A stretch of 32,074 nucleotides of DNA from Sperchopsis tessellata (Eukaryota > Arthropoda > Insecta > Coleoptera > Hydrophilidae): positions 1-32,074 of the forward strand of contig JAWQRN010000290.1 of NCBI GenBank assembly GCA_033557685.1, written 5' to 3'. The translations under genes were made by a program, and so were the position numbers. Positions 1 through 10,938 of the stretch are shown one piece after another (position 1 is the first letter of the stretch; every line of letters starts with the position of its first letter). The notes below the pieces were generated by a model. It did no database searches and was not told the DNA's origin. It was given only the letters and a program-made list of their open reading frames with translations.

Positions 1-304
1 ATTTCATTCCTTGTATATATGCTTTGAGATCGCGGGTGAGCATATTGTGAGAGGTATCGCAATGTTTCAATGTTGCACTTGAATAATCATTACGCTAATT
101 GGATATTAATCTACACGAAGTTGCCATTTTCGCATTAGAATAAGAATTTTTTGTTTCAAAGAAACAACAAATTCTTATATAAATTTAATATGATTAATTA
201 TACACTACAAGGTATGAAATAACATTTCATTATATTTTCACTTCATGAATTCTTTTAATACTTTTACACTTATTATTAAATAAAAAGATAAACAGAAAAG
301 CTAC
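1..304. other. Intron or intergenic sequence after the last visible exon
   Basis: This lies 3' of the donor at 304 on the minus strand. It is AT-rich. No exon with a convincing acceptor and open frame could be identified, so the gene presumably continues beyond base 1. Confidence 0.4.
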
Positions 305-308
305 CTCA
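299..308 (-). promoter_or_regulatory. 5' splice site at the end of the second exon
   Basis: The minus-strand sequence TGAG|GTAGCT follows an intact reading frame and leaves phase 0. After it the frame turns into Phe/Leu/Ile-rich intron-like sequence. Confidence 0.6.
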
Positions 309-2400
309 GTTATTGCAGCAAGTAATCTATGCTCAACATCTTCGTCCTTAAGTGCATTGGTAGCTTCATCCACCATAAAACCTAATCCAAGTAAAAAGTC
401 TAGTGGTGTATCTCTTTCTGAGAAATCTATTATAGATTCCGTATCAAGACTTAATCTTGAGGCTTTCACTTTATCTTGTTTATTAAAACTGAAGCAGGCA
501 TCACCAGACAAAGCTATATTATCTGTCCGAAATCCTCTTGTAAAACAATGTCCAATTTCAGCTGGATCAACAACTTCATACAAACCTTTATCATCTGCCT
601 TTTGGAACTTTACTTTTGAGTCTGCTTTTAAAAGAGATGTATCTTCAGGTTTGTCTTCCGCTATTGTTGGCAGTGATTTAGCTATGGTCTCTGCCGATTC
701 TTTTGACCTGACATGTTTTAATTGATCTTCAAAGAAATCAACATCGTTGGACAATTTCTCAGCCATATCTTCTTCTTTTTCATAAGTATGTAACAACTTA
801 TCAAACACTTCTTTATCAGTCAAACCTTTTCTAAATTCCTCAAATGTCTTCGGTTTCTCGGATTCATCCTGTACGTCTTCAGGGGCTGCTTCAGTAGGAA
901 TTTCAGCGACCACATCTTCCACTATCACTTCTTCAGGTTCAGGACACAGGTCAGTCACACTATTTATTAAATCAATTACAATACCTTGAATAAATACCTG
1001 ATTAAGTTTTTTTTGCTCTACAATCTGATAATCAGAAAGCAATTGGTCTAAAGCTTCGTCATAAAGAATATTTGACTTATTATCTTCAATATCAAATATT
1101 CTGTCAAGTGTCGCCATTCTTTCTTGTGACAATATTACTTCCTGTTCTTCTTCAATAACATCAGGTTCTACTTCAATAATATCAGGTTCTACTTCAATAA
1201 CATCAGGTTCTACTTCAATAATATCAGGTTCTACTTCAGTAACATCAGGTTCTACGAGCGTTACTTCTGACTCAGATACTTGTATGGGCTCAATCATATC
1301 TGCTTCCACAATCTCAAGTTCTGATTTAATATCATAAATTTCACTAGTCTGAATAGCTACTTCAACAGGTTCTTCTCTTCGTTTGCGAAATGTTTTTCCT
1401 ATTAAAACTTCCAGTGGAATTTCTTTAAAATCTGTATACTGTTTGAAATATCCTTTTTTACGGGCTTCTTCCTCGATTCGTATTTTTTCATAATATGCTT
1501 TACATTCTTCAACTTGTTGTTTATATGCCTTTACACCAGGTGTATCTGAACATTCACAACAAGAAATATCAGCTTCTTTACAACGAGGAAGTTTAGACAA
1601 CTTTGGTAATAAATGTGGTTCATTAGCATTGTCTGTTTTTCCTTTAAGACAATTCCATATGGTTCCCTTTTTTTCTCTGCCAATTTCCAGGTTCTTTCCT
1701 TTCCTTGTTACAGGTTTTCTATTTAGGAGAAACTCTTGGTTTAAAAAATCCTCTTCTTTTCTATTTTCTTTACTCGGATAGTGGTCATTACTTATTGCAT
1801 CTATTCCTTTATCATTTTCAGTTATTTTAACTACTTTAAAATCTTCGCTTTGAGCGTATTGTTGAGTAGAACTACCATCATCAATTTTCTTTCCTCTCCC
1901 CTTCTTAGAATTTATTAGAGTTTTCCCCACATAATCGTCTACTTCCTCTTTTTGCTTCTTATATTTGATATGATCCAGAGGTTGTGTAATTTGAGGCTGA
2001 TGATTTTTATTTCTAGGATATTCTTGGCTAGTAAAGTCATCATCTTCATTAGCACTTTCATTTATTCTACCTCCATGTGATCTTGAATCTTGATGTTTTG
2101 TTTTTTTTCGTTTAGCAAGATTATACCACGAGAATAATAACTTTTGACAAACTAGATCACCATATACATCTTTTAATGTTTTACTATCTGTGCGTTGATA
2201 ACTTTTATTTTTCTCAGAATCTTGGGCATTACTATCTATAGTATTATTTCTATTGTATAAATGATGCAACTTTGAGTCCTTCCTTTTATTAATGTTGTAT
2301 AATGTCGATGGTTCATAATAATTTTCATTACTGCTGCGTATTTGTTTTTTTTTAGTATCCTTTTTATTTGTTCCATTCTTATACTTTTCATCAATAACAC
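305..2400 (-). CDS. Second coding exon of the same large gene (residues 2520-3218, continues beyond the window)
   Basis: The frame is open from the splice acceptor at 2402-2401 to a donor ACTGAG|GTAGCT at 305/304. Its first two bases complete the Gly codon begun by the last base of the 10945 exon, so the two frames join without a shift, and composition (Lys/Asn/Ser-rich at the start) matches. No ATG lies near the beginning, which also argues that this is an internal exon. Landmarks in joined numbering: CCEC at 2800-2803, followed by a charged, probably helical stretch to about 2867; an acidic 7-residue repeat (EVEPD-type) at about 2902-2937; a Glu/Asp-rich region; and a compact motif DTPLDFLLGLGF at 3183-3194, near the exon end. 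The frame runs past the donor to a stop at about 230 with hydrophobic, intron-like residues, so I stop the exon at 305. The next exon is not identifiable in bases 1-304. Confidence 0.8.
1149..1253 (-). repeat. Five 21-bp tandem units encoding a 7-residue acidic repeat (V/I-x-EVEPD)
   Basis: Five units of ACTTCAATAAYATCAGGTTCT (plus-strand reading) follow each other without spacer. Units alternate between AACA and AATA at the variable position, so the higher-order period is 42 bp. Translated on the minus strand they give EVEPD-type repeats inside the large gene's second exon, with diverged extra units at both edges. Confidence 0.9.
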
Positions 2401-2465
2401 CTAAAATGTAAATAATTTTAACAGATAAAAAAACTAAATGGAAATGTATTTATTTTTTTTTTTAA
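2401..2465 (-). promoter_or_regulatory. 3' splice site with polypyrimidine-rich tract
   Basis: On the minus strand a run of T/A (from about 2465) leads to TTTACATTTTAG|GTGTTATTGATG. The phase (two bases needed to finish a codon) is exactly that left by the donor at 10945. Confidence 0.65.
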
Positions 2466-2469
2466 ATCT

Positions 2470-3429
2470 CCATCAGTATTTTTAAAAGAAAAATCACGAA
2501 ATGGTGTGAATTTTATAACATGTTTACAATTCTTATTGAAGCAAAAGATAGCATAGAAATTGAAAAAAATGTACTAGTAACATGCATAATTAGATGGTTA
2601 AAAATTGTCTATAAAATTACTTTTGACAAAAACAGACTACATTACGCGATTCATGGGTAGGTCAAACGAAAGTTTACAATGAAAGTCACGTATGGGCAGA
2701 GGCTTTCGCAAATGGTTCAAATAAAAAGTTCATTTTTAATTTTACCTTAAATAACTAACAGCCGTCTCGTTCGTTTCAAAAGTCAACAATTCACAGGGCC
2801 GATCCTGGCGGAGGACGAAAGCATGCCACTTACGAAAACATAATTATATTTGTGTACATACATTATCAACTACAATTAATTGTGTAAAATAAGATTCAAA
2901 TCTATTCTGTCACTCCAACTTTGCCTTTCCTGTAGCTTCCCTAATACAACGCACGAGAAGATAAGTCCACACAAACACACGTCTGCAGCTATTGAAATTA
3001 AGGTAGGCCAAGAGACAGAATCCTTGCCGTTAAATGTATAGTTCACATACGATCTCTGAAGTAAAACACAACCATAACCAAAATTTTAAGTCTACTAGCC
3101 TTATAAATACCAACATTTTGGTCAATTCGAGCCGGATAAATAAATCATTTCTTGTAAGTCAAAGCATATTCTTTGATAGCTACTTGCAAGATGTGGTACT
3201 GGACATACAGAATCAACTATTTGCATTATATATAATATACCTTATGTAATATACCTACTACATGACCAAAATGTGGCTACCCAAATCGTCAACACCTTAT
3301 CTTTACAATTGGAGCAGTAGCTACATTCATTAATGCTAATCTGTAGCGATTTTCGCTGCACGCTATATTCTAGGCGATATAGGAGGGGATGGGTAGAAAG
3401 ATACCCTACAACGTGCGCAAACCTTTGAA
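2470..3429. other. Intronic sequence without a recognised feature
   Basis: No convincing coding match on either strand. The right part may include a further-decayed endonuclease region of the LINE starting near 3430, but I could not confirm it. Confidence 0.3.
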
Positions 3430-5380
3430 TAATGGTTAAGGAGAGATTTCTACTAGACCAACTGTTAAAATTTAGACAAGAAGTCCCAGATTATACATTT
3501 TATGTACACATTATGCGCACAGCATCCAGACTGAACACAATCTGAGCTGACAGTTAACTCCGAAAGGTAATATTTTTAAAAAATATCCATCCTTTCCAAT
3601 CATATAGCAGTTTCATTGGAACTCATAACCATGGCACAACAACGAAAACCAATGCAGTGGAAATTTAATAATGATCTTCAAAATGACAAATATAGAGATG
3701 ATATAGCATAACAGAGCAAACCCTTTGGGATTTTGGGAAAACCTAAAATATGACAAGAAAGAGTTTTCCATAGTATATACGCAACAGTAAATTAAGATAA
3801 AAGAACCCATTTTTTAAGATTCAAAAGATTTCAGAAGATCTTGATCTAAAAACGAAAGCAGATAAGCTGCGCAAGTAACTCAAAATTAAAGAGATATATT
3901 CTTCAATATTAGTGAGCGTAAACTTAAGACATTGCAATTCCAAAGCTTGCATGCTTATTATCGAATCCGCAGAATTTTTTGTCCACTTATGGGATAGTCT
4001 GTGAACTCCCTTCATGCAAATTATCATGAATGCGGAAGAGGGAGATTAATATATGATTCATTGCATATTCACCGTGATTTTATTTAAGTAACTAATATGG
4101 AAGACATACCACTAGGAATACTATTAGTCGATCAAACTGGAGCATTTGATAAAGTATACCGCAATTTCTTAATTTAGGTGCTAAATAGCTTCGGATTTCC
4201 GCAAACGTTTATAAGACGAATTAAACTTCTGTAAAGGCAAACGACTGCAATAGTGAGAGATAGACTAATGGCTGAGATAGCCATAACACTTGGAATAAAA
4301 CAGGAGTGCCCTCCCCTGTATGGGTTATTTTATCTTGCGTCTGTCAAGCCTCTTTCAGAACATTTAAGGCAGCTAAGGAAAGACTGGTTTTCTCAAGCTA
4401 TGCCTATGGACTGTTTTTGTTGAGGAGGAAGCCGATCAACCGAAAATATTTGAGGAGCTCCAAGAGTATTCCAGCTTCTCTGGAGCTGTTCTTGGGAGAA
4501 GAAAACTGAAAAGGTTCTAAGCTATTTATGATTTTGTTTGGCCAAATCAAAGTTTGATGCGTGGCCAACCTATTTCGACTACTGTTGGCTTTTAGCTACC
4601 TCTTGTACGCTCTCATTAAACCGTGCCGATGTCTCACAACTTATCCCGGCACATAAGTTTTGGGCTTTCTTAGCAGACATTCCTCCTGAAATATGATTCA
4701 CATACATATAGATATACATCGTGAAATAGGTGCTGCAGTCCTAGACGGCTTTCTAACCACAGTGCGTGGAGTACCCTACTGTATTGTCCGATTTATTGGA
4801 GATTCCTTTTACACCCAACTATTTGATATATTTGAAGAGGTTATTGAAATAATATACAGTCCGTAACTACGACATGCAATAATCTAACCGGAGCGTGGAC
4901 AACTGATCCTGTTGATCGGAGCACCTTTTTCCGGAAACCTAGCATGGAGCATCGAGCTGTTGTAGGATGGAAGTTGCTAATAACAGGCTTGTTAATCAGA
5001 TATTCTTAAACAGATCCGGATTAGCGAAGAAAGATGTGTGTCAGTGGCGCCTGGTGTGCGGTACATCGTGGCACATTTGACTGCCAAAAGGAATTACCAA
5101 TATTTTACATATAGTGCGAAAACTCATTGCAAGATCGCTGAGAGTAACATATATGTTTAATGAGATCTAAGGAGATGTAAGCCAGTCCACAATACTGGTC
5201 AACTATCTCATAAATATTAAGAGTATATATGGTATAAAGGAAAAAATGTCTTACGAATTTAACGAAATATGGACAATAGGGAATATTTTATACAATACTG
5301 ATACCGGAAATTTAATTTTAAACACACTACTTAAAACAATTAAGAGATATTTCATAAAAATAATAAAAGAAACACATAGT
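3430..5380 (+). mobile_element. Decayed L1/Tx1-like LINE remnant (end of endonuclease, connector, reverse transcriptase, possible C-terminus)
   Basis: Frame-shifted translation on the plus strand shows, in order: a tail of the AP endonuclease domain with SNHIAVSLEL (SDH motif, D changed to N, about 3593-3625); the WKFNNDL connector typical of L1/Tx1 elements (about 3655); reverse transcriptase motif A as LLVDQTGAFDKV (about 4115-4160); GFPQTFIRRIKLL; a GIKQECP version of the RGVRQGCP motif (about 4295); and a YADD box decayed to YAYG (about 4398) followed by FEELQEYSSFSGA. The stretch 4620-5380 could be the C-terminus (KTIKRYFIKIIKE near 5335 looks element-like), but I am unsure. Many stops and shifts; no function left. 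It lies in the intron, antisense to the host gene. Confidence 0.75.
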
Positions 5381-5494
5381 TAAAATAACACCTCCAAATA
5401 TGTTTATATTTTAACTGTAACACTTTTAAACAAAAAGTCGAACAAATTGTCGTGTTTTATTTTTGTTCCTGCAAGTTTTACGTGATTTTCGCCG

Positions 5495-5560
5495 GAGGTT
5501 ATAAAAGCTTGTACCAAAACGCTCACGTTTACAGTTCAATTTGTTCAGTCGTCACTAATC
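5495..5560 (+). promoter_or_regulatory. Possible core promoter (TATA box plus initiator), probably from a transposon
   Basis: TATAAAAG at about 5500-5507 is followed about 30 bases later by TTACAGTTC and further on by TTCAGTC, both resembling the arthropod initiator TCAGT. No clear coding region follows, so it may be the LTR or 5' end of an otherwise unrecognised element. Sequence motif evidence only. Confidence 0.25.
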
Positions 5561-7835
5561 AAAAGTACCCCTGAAGTGATACATCCAGTATTAAACTGCA
5601 CTGCGGCACTATCCCCACCTATTGTCAGGCCATTGTTAAACCTAATGCCTTCCAAAATGGCGGCGAGTTAGCATCCGTCTTGAAGCAAGTCATTTCTATA
5701 CGACGAAGAGGTTATACACGATTTCTATTCGCAACTTAACAGTAAACCATACTAACGCCGATTGAGGTTCCACATCAGTTGATGTATCTTCACGTGGGTA
5801 TGTGATAGTGATTGTATAAACACAATGTGTCTTTTGTGCTTTGTTTCGTGTATATGTTTTGACCACGTATTCTCTTCCTCTGTATTCTACCATACAATCT
5901 CTTATATTCCTATATTTTCATCGCGTCGAGAGACGGAAGCAGCCAGGAACAACCGGAAGGTAGCTATGCAAGAAGTAATTTTGTAGAACTATTGAACTGT
6001 TGATAAAGCACATTGATTGTTCCTTTGTTATTTTGTTATATATTAGATACATATTAGATATATTAGATACATGTATTTTTATGTGTTCACTTCCCTAAAC
6101 AATTTACGTTCGTCTTAAACGAGGCGTTCAAAAGGTCCTTCGAAGCAACATAAACATTTTGCTCTTCCAGCAGTAAACTATTCGATTTATTCGAATAAAC
6201 AATTAGATCCGATTCAGTAACACACATTTCGATCCTATCGAGAATGTATTCCCCCCACAAACATTTTGGTTCCATCGAGATCAGATTGCATTTCTAATAA
6301 ACAATCTCACTAACTTGCACCTCTTGATAAAAAAATATCAACAGAAAAAGCGTCCGCAAGAAAAACTAGACGCAGTAAAACAAAAATCATTTTCCAGGGC
6401 ATTCAAAGAATGCCGGTGATTGAAGTAATATTAAGGCATAAATATAGTAAAAGGTAATTAGGGCAATATAGTGAACGCAGGGCGGTCTCGATTTATTAAC
6501 AGCAGGCCTGACTGTGTAGTTAGAGGCATAGATAGCTACAAACAAACAATGTATCCATTTTTTATTTAATGAATAAGCGCTTACATTAGCTTTCAGAGTA
6601 AAAAATAAAACAAAAATTGTAAGACATTGCAAGTTACTTCTGAAGGTTAAATAATTTCCCACCTTATTGTTAGACTCGATATATGGAAGACAAAGTTAAT
6701 AAATGTCACTTAAAATTAAATGGTAGATATCTGGATAATTTAGCGAAAAAGAGGGCATGTTAAAGCAATAGAGAAACCTAAATAATTGTTAGAACATTTG
6801 TAAAATAAAGCATTAGGTATGTATATAGTTGTTAAAATGAAAATTTGTTCAAGAAATAAAAAGATCTGTATATTTGTTATAAAAGAAACATAGTTTAATG
6901 AAGTATAGAGATTTGTATAATAATTTTAAAAAATGTTGTTAAAGAAGTAATATGTAATTAAATAAGAAATGACGAGGGAATACGCTCAATGATAATAAAT
7001 TTAAAAAAATCAGTAACTCTAAAACATATGCACAATAAAATGTAACAAATTAGTGGAGTAAGATGTATATGCAATATGTTATAGCATCATTTGTACTTAC
7101 ATGAGAACCCGTTCCACCACATTTAATTTTGGTAATGATTCAAACAACATGTCTACCAACATATTGATGGTTACAAGGAAATGTGATGTCAACCTAAACT
7201 TATGTGATGAATATCAAACATGGTTCAGCACGGTTCTAGTCAAATCGTTGTTGAAATAGATGCATCCTACCCTCCGAGGGAACTCCAGTACATAGAGAAA
7301 ATATCGAAAGTACACAAAGAATAAAAACGTATCCAGATTAGAATATACGTGCTCCTCCAGGAGTAGCAGTATAATTAGACCTCAAGAAAAGACCACCATA
7401 AGAAGATATCCATACCAAGCAGAGATCAGAACCAATTTCCATCCAATACCAGTACCATCAGCATAATTTAATAATGATCACCAACTCAATATAAAAATCA
7501 ATTAAGAGGAGACCCGGTTAGTTTGCGATACTAGATATATAAGTAGTTTAGAAAGTTTGTTATGTAATGTATCTCGCGTATCATACTGAAATAGAATAAT
7601 ATTCAACAAGAAAAAATCAGTATTATACACGAATATCAGGATAGATTTTAAATCTGAGGTATTTCACAACTCGTTCATTTATACAAGAGTCGAGTTGCTT
7701 TCGAATTAAATAAGTTCAATCAATCTATATTAAAAGTTTTGTTTCAATAAACAAAACGCAAAAATAAAACAAAGAATATCCAGAATACAGCAAAATGTAA
7801 AAAATCTCGTTACTAATGGTAGTATTGGAAATAAT
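5561..7835. other. AT-rich intronic sequence without recognised genes
   Basis: Only short open frames. A minus-strand frame at 6087-6275 has fairly normal composition but no recognised relatives. Part of 7260-7835 may be the worn gag region of the gypsy element that follows; I found no zinc-knuckle (CCHC) motif to prove it. TCCAAAATGGCGG near 5652 recurs near 23008. Confidence 0.3.
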
Positions 7836-7850
7836 AGGTGCCAGATAACT

Positions 7851-8171
7851 ATAGATATATGAGCCAATATTTAAGCAATCACATCAGATATGGTGAATCG
7901 GCAAAATCTATAAAGGTTTACAAACCTTCACGTGCGAAGAGCTACTGGCAATAAAATTTCATTTCATGGAAGAGTGAAAGCTTGCATAACCTTGGGGAGC
8001 TATTCCATAGTTCAGCAGATGATTGTGGCGAACATAGTAAATGAAGAAATGCTCGGGTTTCATGGAACTGTTATTGATGTGAAGGAAAAGCTACTGAAAA
8101 AAGCCATTGGAGGAGTGTCTGCTCCTTCCTGGGTCTATACTAACCAGTGTGCGCCTCCTACTTCCCGATGA
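7851..8171 (+). pseudogene. Gypsy retropepsin (aspartic protease) remnant
   Basis: In one frame, GAT ATA TGA GCC at 7854-7865 stands where the catalytic Asp-Thr-Gly-Ala should be, so the Asp is kept but the Gly codon is a stop. The same frame, with further stops, continues into VRRATGNKISFHG, then ITLGS and QMIVANIV, which match the conserved flap and C-terminal parts of gypsy proteases. A short deletion or substitution spoils the following ILG-x-D region. Confidence 0.7.
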
Positions 8172-8279
8172 TGTCACGATCCGGCTATGACTAAATAAAT
8201 AATCTAAACTAAGACTGAAATCCAAATGGACGATTGCAGGTTGGGACTTACTTGTATAGAAAAACAAATTAAGATGGAA

Positions 8280-8655
8280 GTTCTAGTGGGAAGAGCCCTG
8301 GCTAGATGTTGGGATGTAATTCCGGCTCCAATACCAATTGGCTCTCTGTAAATCTTAATAAAGGAAAAGTATTGGAAACTCTAGAATCAGCCGTCTCAGT
8401 TGCCCGATGTGAAGGAGATGCAGTGCACATGAATGAGAATCCAAGTTTATCTAAAGAAATAAAAAGCAATATTGCCGATAATCTGAAGAATTTATCTGCA
8501 ACAGAAGAAAAGTAAGCGCTAGAACTTCTAAAGCAATTTAAAGGCATAATTATCATCGGAGACACTATAATCGTACAAATTTGGTACAACACATACTGGT
8601 AGTACCACCTCAGTTAAGCAGCATCCATTTACCCCTGGCTAAACGGGGAGAAACT
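8280..8655 (+). pseudogene. Gypsy spacer between protease and RT, joined to the tail of RNase H
   Basis: VLVGRALARCWDVIP, NLNKGKVLE and then a helix-rich segment (LSKEIKSNIADNLKNLS, followed by LELLKQFKGI) match the region before gypsy RT. It runs into the RT start (TNLVQH; LPLAKRGE). The next recognisable residues (SRKPCPLEYKH) are the end of RNase H, so about 350-400 codons of RT and RNase H are missing. The junction lies near 8650. Confidence 0.65.
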
Positions 8656-8779
8656 CCGAACACCGCTAGGATTGCTCCGTCAAGAAAGCCCTGCCCACTG
8701 GAGTATAAACATTGCCAATGCCTTGAAGAAAGAACGCACAACAGGAAGGACGGACGGATAATGAAATAAAAAGACCACA

Positions 8780-9372
8780 AGAAGCAGACCAAGGCCTATG
8801 ACCAATTCTAAACTGGAAGCAAGGGTGACAAACAGCATAAGAAGAAGTAGCCAATCAGAACCAAGCCGTGAAAACGTACTGAGTACAGAGGAACTCCGTG
8901 AAGATAGTAAATGGATTCTTGAAGAGGGATATGAAGAGAACCTACCGGTGCTACTTAAAAATAATAGAGAAGAAATGTTGGAAGAGCTACACAATAGGAA
9001 TTCTGGGTACCATTTAAGCATAAGAAAAACAATAGAGAAGGCTCGAGAATGATTCAATGAAAACAAGTGGTGTCCTATGCAGCAACTAATGGTCCTAGAA
9101 GAAAGAATAAGGCTCCGAATATGCAATATAAGGTAAAAAGCTCTTTTCGAGGGAGTTCCCAGAGACTGATACTGGCAACAAATACAAACAGGTTGCCATG
9201 GGTTTTTTCATTAAATGGGTTGAAGAATATGGCCTACTGAACCAGGAAGCCTCAACAGTTGCAGAAGTGTTGGTTAGGGGTTTTCCAGTAGATTTGGGAT
9301 GCCTCTGAAACTCCATTCAGACCAAGGAAGAAACTTTGAATCAGCGTTCTTCCAGGAGACCCACAAATTATT
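8780..9372 (+). pseudogene. Gypsy integrase remnant (linker, zinc-binding domain, catalytic core)
   Basis: The frame 8798-9052 holds the linker and the His pair of the HHCC zinc domain (LHNRNSGYHLSIRKT). The Cys pair follows in shifted frames (about 9070-9085). The core shows TDTGNKYKQVAMGFFIKW, where the usual first catalytic Asp (MDYFTKW) is Gly, then NQEASTVAEVLV, a frameshift, and LHSDQGRNFES with the second Asp intact (about 9311-9340). It stops at KLFGT, where the inverted part begins, so the third acidic residue is missing. Confidence 0.75.
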
Positions 9373-9376
9373 TGGT

Positions 9377-10080
9377 ACGAAGTTTTCTCGATGGTAAATG
9401 ATACACCACAATATTTACTTTGGAAACCTTGAGGATGAATTCTACTATATTTCGGACCACTTTCCAAGTCTACATTGAAGTCTTGAAATGGCTAATTTCT
9501 GGTGACCTTGCTGTTGGGTAGTCACTTAAAGTGCACGAAGACAGGACCCCATGTCTCGGTATGTTGGCTGCAGACTAGACTTCCTCTTCGTGACCAGATA
9601 ATAAATTAACCTGTAACTCAACTACAGAACTTGATGACCAGATTCGACTTGGGTATGCAGCTCATAAAGTCTCTGGATTCACGTGCGGAACTTCTTGGAA
9701 ATACCCCGGGACATCTTCAAATCAACTGCCACACAGTGCGCCTGTGACTATTCCTGATTGGCACAGAACAGATCTCCTTCTTTATCTGTTACTACTTAGA
9801 AATCTGACGGTCTTCCCGAATTTTCAGAAATGACTTGAACTCCCGGTCCTCGTCCTGGACTTGTAATTTATCTACCCAATGATGTTCTTCGTCTTGCAAG
9901 CTGATGACTCGGTTTTTCTCTTGGCGGTTTCTCAGGATGATTGCAAAATGCAATTCTGAGGCATAGCCCTTTCCGGTGTAGTGGATTAAACAGCAAGACT
10001 AGATCCTTGCATCTTCCAGCGTCGGCATGTACATCGTATCTCTCCTTCATTGTATGAATATTGTGAATTTCGTCCATCTT
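9377..10080 (-). mobile_element. Inverted 3' portion of gypsy copy A (integrase C-terminus to 3' region)
   Basis: On the minus strand, 10077-9868 encodes MKERYDVHADAG, then LVLLFNPLHRKGL, the C-terminal domain of gypsy integrase. Downstream (9860-9377) the sequence aligns along its length with the plus-strand region 20960-21480 of copy B, for example the shared ATTAGCCATT and GGAAAGTGGTCC. It stops before the putative LTR of copy B. Confidence 0.7.
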
Positions 10081-10900
10081 CCTTCTTAGGTTGTCGGCAT
10101 AATTAACATTAAAATAATAGTAGAAAGATAAGTTTATTGTTTAAGCCTACTTTAATAACGAAGGCAACCAAAATATTCTGAAAAATAATTTTTAATTTGG
10201 TATCGATATTGAAAGTGGAATTTAATAATTGTATATGTACTCATTTTTAGCTACAACAATGACTGCCTTTGGTCCTAGCTCGATGTAAACGCCACATTGC
10301 GCCGTAGGTTACTGGCATCGCGATACGTAATAAGAGAAAAAATATATCTAGCTAGCGGCTTTTAGCTATTAGAGTAGTGCTCCAAGTAAAAATAATATTT
10401 TTTGTACACAAAATGGAAACACTTGAAATAAAGGTGCATACCACATTTCTGGTTGAAATTGCTTAACCCGTTATCGAAATATTGATTTTTTTCTAAAAAA
10501 CACATACAGACGGACAGACGGAAAACTAGCATTTTAGGTCATAAGTTTACGGGATTTTTTTTTTACTTTGATCAAAGGAATAGAAATTTTTTTTTGAAAT
10601 AGGTATGTAAATTTATAGAATTAGAATTACATCATTAAACATTTCCCTATTTATACATCCAAAACATAATCAAATTATTTGCCACCTTAACGTACTAAAA
10701 TGAGGTTTTCATCTTTTTTGGTTACTTGTGTATCTTTTATATACTATTATAATTAGTTTATAAAAAATACCAAGCTACAAAAAAAAATGTAGTGATATAT
10801 TACATCAAACGAAATATTTTATACTATAATATATAATATATATTGAGATATGAAAAACTCAATTATAATTCAAATATCAACATTAAATAAAATAATACAC
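10081..10900. other. AT-rich intron sequence near the donor, no gene seen
   Basis: The region contains homopolymer T runs (about 10554-10563 and 10589-10596) and the direct repeat ACAGACGGACAGACGG near 10505-10520. I see no coding match on either strand. Confidence 0.35.
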
Positions 10901-10938
10901 TGAAATGATATTATTTCATGTACTGTGCAATAAAATAA

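Larger units (their letters stand above)
7840..10080. mobile_element. Rearranged gypsy LTR retrotransposon (copy A): RT/RNase H deleted, 3' part inverted
   Basis: On the plus strand the order is protease (about 7851-8171), protease-RT spacer (about 8280-8600), the very start of RT joined directly to the end of RNase H (near 8655), the linker, and the integrase zinc-binding and core region, which breaks off near 9372. From about 9377 to 10080 the sequence belongs to the same element but on the minus strand: integrase C-terminus at 10077-9868, then a 3' region matching copy B (20960-21480). A single element that suffered one internal deletion and one inversion explains this more simply than two insertions. 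It lies inside the host gene's intron. Not functional. Confidence 0.75.

Noticed and set aside
357..725. Plus-strand frame of 122 codons
   Set aside because: It is antisense to the second exon of the large gene, with no independent support.
6087..6275. Minus-strand 62-codon frame in the intron with normal-looking composition
   Set aside because: No recognised motif, no clear splice context; too short to call a gene or an env-like fragment.
8680..9126. Minus-strand frame of 148 codons
   Set aside because: It is the reverse of the gypsy linker and integrase sequence on the plus strand; Ser/Leu-rich shadow.
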